From the NCBI GenBank assembly GCA_015066345.1, contig SVOQ01000006.1:1-64000 (forward strand): a stretch of DNA of 64,000 nucleotides, in the 5' to 3' direction. The position numbers and the translations under genes are program-made. The notes beneath the pieces were generated by a model that saw only the letters and a program-made list of their open reading frames with translations, had not been told where the DNA came from and did no database searches. This DNA is from Oscillospiraceae bacterium. GTDB taxonomy: Bacteria; Bacillota; Clostridia; Oscillospirales; Acutalibacteraceae. Shown here one piece after another: positions 61,602 to 64,000 of this stretch; position 1 is the stretch's first letter, and each line of letters begins with the position of its first letter.

Positions 61602-62936
61602 ATGGATAAATATTTCCATTCGGTGCGACTTGATAAAGATAAATGCCGTGGTTGTACTAACTGTATTAAACGTTGCCCCACTCAGGCAATACGTGTACGT
61701 AACGGCAAAGCACGTATTATAAAAGAACGTTGTATCGATTGTGGCGAGTGCATTCGCGTTTGCCCCCACCACGCAAAATACGCAAGTCGCGACTCATTAG
61801 AGCAACTTGAAAATTACAAGTATAAAATTGCCCTTCCTGCACCCGCATTATATGGGCAATTCAATAACCTTGATGATGTCAATATAATACTTAATGCCCT
61901 ACCCTCTCTGGGCTTTGACGCAGTTTTTGAGGTTTCAAAAGCGGCGGAGTTAGTCTCCGAAGCAACACGAATATATCTTGAAACCCGAAGATACGTAAAA
62001 CCCGCTATTTCATCCGCTTGTCCTGCGGTAGTAAGACTTATAAGGGTATGTTTCCCCGAACTTATTGACAACATAATTCTCGTTAACGCCCCCGTAGAAG
62101 AAGCGGGACGTCTTGCAAGAAACAAAGCCGTTGCCAAAACAGGCTTAAAACCCGAAGAAATCGGCGTTTTCTTCATATCCCCCTGCCCTGCTAAAATAAC
62201 ATCCTTCAAGCAACCCATGGGCACCGATAAATCAAATGTTGACGGGGCTATTGCCATAAATGACATTTACCCCCATCTTCTTAAAGCCATGGAGAAAATG
62301 AATGAACACGATGAAATGATGGCACTTCACGATTCGGGTGTTATCGGTATCGGTTGGGCTACAAGCGGCGGCGAGGCATCGGGCACACTTAAAGACAATG
62401 CCCTTGCGGCGGACGGTATCGAAAACTGTATGAAAATACTTGAAGAAGTTGAACGAGGAAATCTTGACAGTGTTGATTTTATCGAGCTTAACGCTTGTCA
62501 GGGCGGTTGCGTAGGCGGTAGTTTAACTGCCGAAAACCCCTTTATAGCTAAGTCAAGGCTTATGAAATTAAGAAAATACAATCCCGTTTCCTGTAACCAC
62601 CTCTTATCCGAAGACATCCCTGAAGAAATGTTATGGTCGTCCCCCATTGAGCCCTGTGACGATGTTATGAAACTTGCGGACAATGTACAGGAAGCAATGG
62701 AACGGATGGCAAGAATGAAGGAACTTTTAAAGACTTTCCCCGGTCTTGATTGCGGTACCTGTGGTGCTCCCGGATGCAGAGCCCTCGCCGAGGACGTTGT
62801 ACGCGGTTTCACTACCGAGCACGACTGTGTTTTCAGAGCAAAAGAGGAACTCCAGGATATTGACAGCCTTGAGGATACCGAAAAACTTGAACTCATTATT
62901 CCTGCTCCGTTCAGAGAAAATCTCAAAGAGGATTAA
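61602..62936 (+). CDS. Putative sensory/regulatory [FeFe] hydrogenase
   Basis: The 444-residue protein has two N-terminal [4Fe-4S] motifs (CRGCTNCIKRCP; CIDCGECIRVCP), then an H-domain with SSACPAVV (L1, C140), SPCPAKI (L2, C195) and NACQGGCVGG (L3, C299 and C303). A C-terminal Fe-S site follows (CGTCGAPGCRALAEDV and a later Cys). L1 lacks the first Cys of TSCCP, the proton-relay position in catalytic enzymes, as is usual in regulatory hydrogenases (groups C/D). No PAS domain follows. The flanking DRTGG, ATPase and PHP genes suggest H2 or redox sensing rather than bulk turnover. Confidence 0.85.
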   Translation: MDKYFHSVRLDKDKCRGCTNCIKRCPTQAIRVRNGKARIIKERCIDCGECIRVCPHHAKYASRDSLEQLENYKYKIALPAPALYGQFNNLDDVNIILNALPSLGFDAVFEVSKAAELVSEATRIYLETRRYVKPAISSACPAVVRLIRVCFPELIDNIILVNAPVEEAGRLARNKAVAKTGLKPEEIGVFFISPCPAKITSFKQPMGTDKSNVDGAIAINDIYPHLLKAMEKMNEHDEMMALHDSGVIGIGWATSGGEASGTLKDNALAADGIENCMKILEEVERGNLDSVDFIELNACQGGCVGGSLTAENPFIAKSRLMKLRKYNPVSCNHLLSEDIPEEMLWSSPIEPCDDVMKLADNVQEAMERMARMKELLKTFPGLDCGTCGAPGCRALAEDVVRGFTTEHDCVFRAKEELQDIDSLEDTEKLELIIPAPFRENLKED

Positions 62937-62941
62937 TTTAT

Positions 62942-63274
62942 ATGACAGTAAATGAATTACAAAAAGAACTTCAACTTACATATTTATGCGGAAAAGAAGT
63001 AGCCGAAGAAAAAGAAATTGACGGATGCTATTGCGGTGACTTGCTCAGTTGGGTTATGTCACGCGCTCAGTCAGGCAATATATGGCTGACTGTTATGGGT
63101 AATGTGAATTCCATAGGTGTTGCAGTCCTTGCGGATATATCCTGTATCATTTTAACGGAAAATGCGGCATTGGACGAGGATGCTAAAAAACGGGCAATTG
63201 AGAATGATGTGGTTATTCTCACCTCCCCCAAAAACGCTTACGAGCTTTCCGCCGAAATTTCAAAACTCATATGA
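62942..63274 (+). CDS. Second DRTGG-like protein
   Basis: The 110-residue protein resembles the first DRTGG module (TVNELQKELQLTYLCGKEVA, CGDLLSWVMSRAQSGNIWLT), but the two are not close copies. It likely binds a ligand or a partner ATPase. It ends in ATGA with the PHP gene. Confidence 0.8.
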   Translation: MTVNELQKELQLTYLCGKEVAEEKEIDGCYCGDLLSWVMSRAQSGNIWLTVMGNVNSIGVAVLADISCIILTENAALDEDAKKRAIENDVVILTSPKNAYELSAEISKLI

Positions 63275-63978
63275 AAGTTCAATACGATTTTCACATTCAT
63301 TCCTGCCTCAGTCCCTGTGGCGACAATGATATGACTCCGCAAAATATAGTCAATATGTCAAAAATAATGGGCTATGATGTTATAGCCCTTACGGACCACA
63401 ACACCTCGCGTAATTGCCCCGCGGTAATGAAAGCCGGTAAGGAAGCGGGGCTTACGGTTATTGCGGGTATGGAATTATGCACATCCGAGGAAGTACACAT
63501 TATCTGCCTTTTCCCTGACTTAGAAAAGGCTATGGCTTTTTCCGATTATGTGTATACCACCCTGCCCCCCGTTAAAAACAAGCCCTCTATTTTCGGTGAT
63601 CAGTTAATCTGCGACGAAAATGATGAGGTTATCGGCACTGAAGAAAAACTACTGATTACCGCAAGTAGTATAAGTTGTATGAAGGTAGTTGAAACCGTTA
63701 AAAAATACGGCGGTATATGTTACCCCGCCCATATTGACCGTTCTTCTTTCAGTATTCTTTCAAACCTTGGCACTATTAATGAAAGTTTTGGCTTTACGTG
63801 TGCCGAAATATTTGATATGACTAAAGAAAAAGAACTTAAAGAAAAACACACCTATCTTAACAATCTTACAATTATCTCAGACTCGGATGCCCATTATCTT
63901 GAAAAAATGCGTATACCCGAATATTTTATTGAAATTCCCGAATTATCAATAGATAGCATATTTAATTATTTGCGATAA
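63271..63978 (+). CDS. PHP-domain metal-dependent hydrolase
   Basis: The 235-residue protein has the PHP metal motifs DFHIHSCLSPCG, ALTDHNTSRN, GMELCTSEEVHIICLF, CYPAHIDR and ISDSDAH. It could be a phosphoesterase on a small nucleotide or protein; the substrate is unknown. It is coupled with the DRTGG gene, and a further gene starts 16 bases later. Confidence 0.88.
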   Translation: MKVQYDFHIHSCLSPCGDNDMTPQNIVNMSKIMGYDVIALTDHNTSRNCPAVMKAGKEAGLTVIAGMELCTSEEVHIICLFPDLEKAMAFSDYVYTTLPPVKNKPSIFGDQLICDENDEVIGTEEKLLITASSISCMKVVETVKKYGGICYPAHIDRSSFSILSNLGTINESFGFTCAEIFDMTKEKELKEKHTYLNNLTIISDSDAHYLEKMRIPEYFIEIPELSIDSIFNYLR

Positions 63979-63994
63979 TAAAGGAGTGAGAAAC

Positions 63995-64000
63995 TTGGCA
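63995..64000 (+). CDS. Start of the next gene, cut by the window edge
   Basis: A TTG codon at 63995 follows AAGGAGTGAG at proper distance, and the next codon is GCA. The rest is outside the window. Clostridial clusters of this kind often continue with further hydrogenase or sensor genes. Confidence 0.45.

Overview
The window looks like a chromosome segment of an anaerobic Gram-positive bacterium of the class Clostridia, most likely an Oscillospiraceae/Ruminococcaceae-type gut organism. The evidence is the gene set (HprK, WhiA, ROK glucokinase, L10 and L20 leaders, infC with a rare start, bifurcating [FeFe] hydrogenase), moderate G+C, AGGAGG-type ribosome binding sites, consensus sigma-A promoters and frequent TTG/GTG starts. 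This placement is inference from gene content; there is no rRNA or tRNA gene in the window.

Layout. 0-3.8 kb: a minus-strand operon of a GH109-type NAD-dependent glycosidase, a BadF/GlcNAc-kinase-like protein and a GH4 NAD-dependent glycosidase. 3.8-9.8 kb: a fused ABC ATPase/permease with a large duplicated membrane-anchored extracytoplasmic protein, then a small lipoprotein-like gene on the plus strand. 9.8-24.2 kb: information-processing genes read leftwards (infC-rpmI-rplT; trmH-like, a broken dprA, topA, trmFO, rnc, radical SAM, smc; ftsY, rdgB). 24.2-27.7 kb: a PASTA pseudokinase, a coiled-coil protein, coaD and rsmD. 27.8-30.5 kb: a NUDIX gene (plus) and uvrC (minus). 30.7-43.7 kb: rpmG-secE-nusG-rplK-rplA-rplJ-rplL, then a zinc-ribbon membrane protein, then rpoB-rpoC. 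44.2-50.5 kb, plus strand: hprK, glucokinase, murB, whiA, an RluA-type synthase, an Mrp/Nbp35 ATPase and a HAD phosphatase. 50.6-55.1 kb, minus: a DUF898/PASTA membrane protein, YbaK, a FliB-like protein and TrmO. 55.5-60.5 kb, minus: the hydABC hydrogenase operon. 60.8-64 kb, plus: a divergent cluster of DRTGG proteins, an anti-sigma-like ATPase, a putative sensory [FeFe] hydrogenase and a PHP protein.

How it fits together. HydABC would reoxidise NADH and reduced ferredoxin by making H2. The divergent cluster (H2/redox-sensing hydrogenase, HPr-kinase-like DRTGG modules, RsbW-like ATPase) is a plausible regulatory partner. HprK and glucokinase link sugar supply to carbon control, while the first operon probably processes amino-sugar glycosides.

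The most unusual content is in four repeat-rich intergenic regions (11.6-12.1, 28.3-28.6 with 30.5-30.7, 43.7-44.15 and 55.2-55.45 kb). They are mosaics of short perfect hairpins placed between constant 7-10 base words. The stems differ completely but pairing is preserved, and the same few loops (GTCA, TAAA, GAA, TCT) recur in otherwise different elements. I do not know a described family that matches this design. Other oddities are a FtsY with an A-domain-like tail at its C-terminus, a PASTA kinase lacking all three catalytic motifs, a dprA split by one in-frame TGA, and non-AUG starts (AUC in infC; probably ACG in the trmH-like gene).
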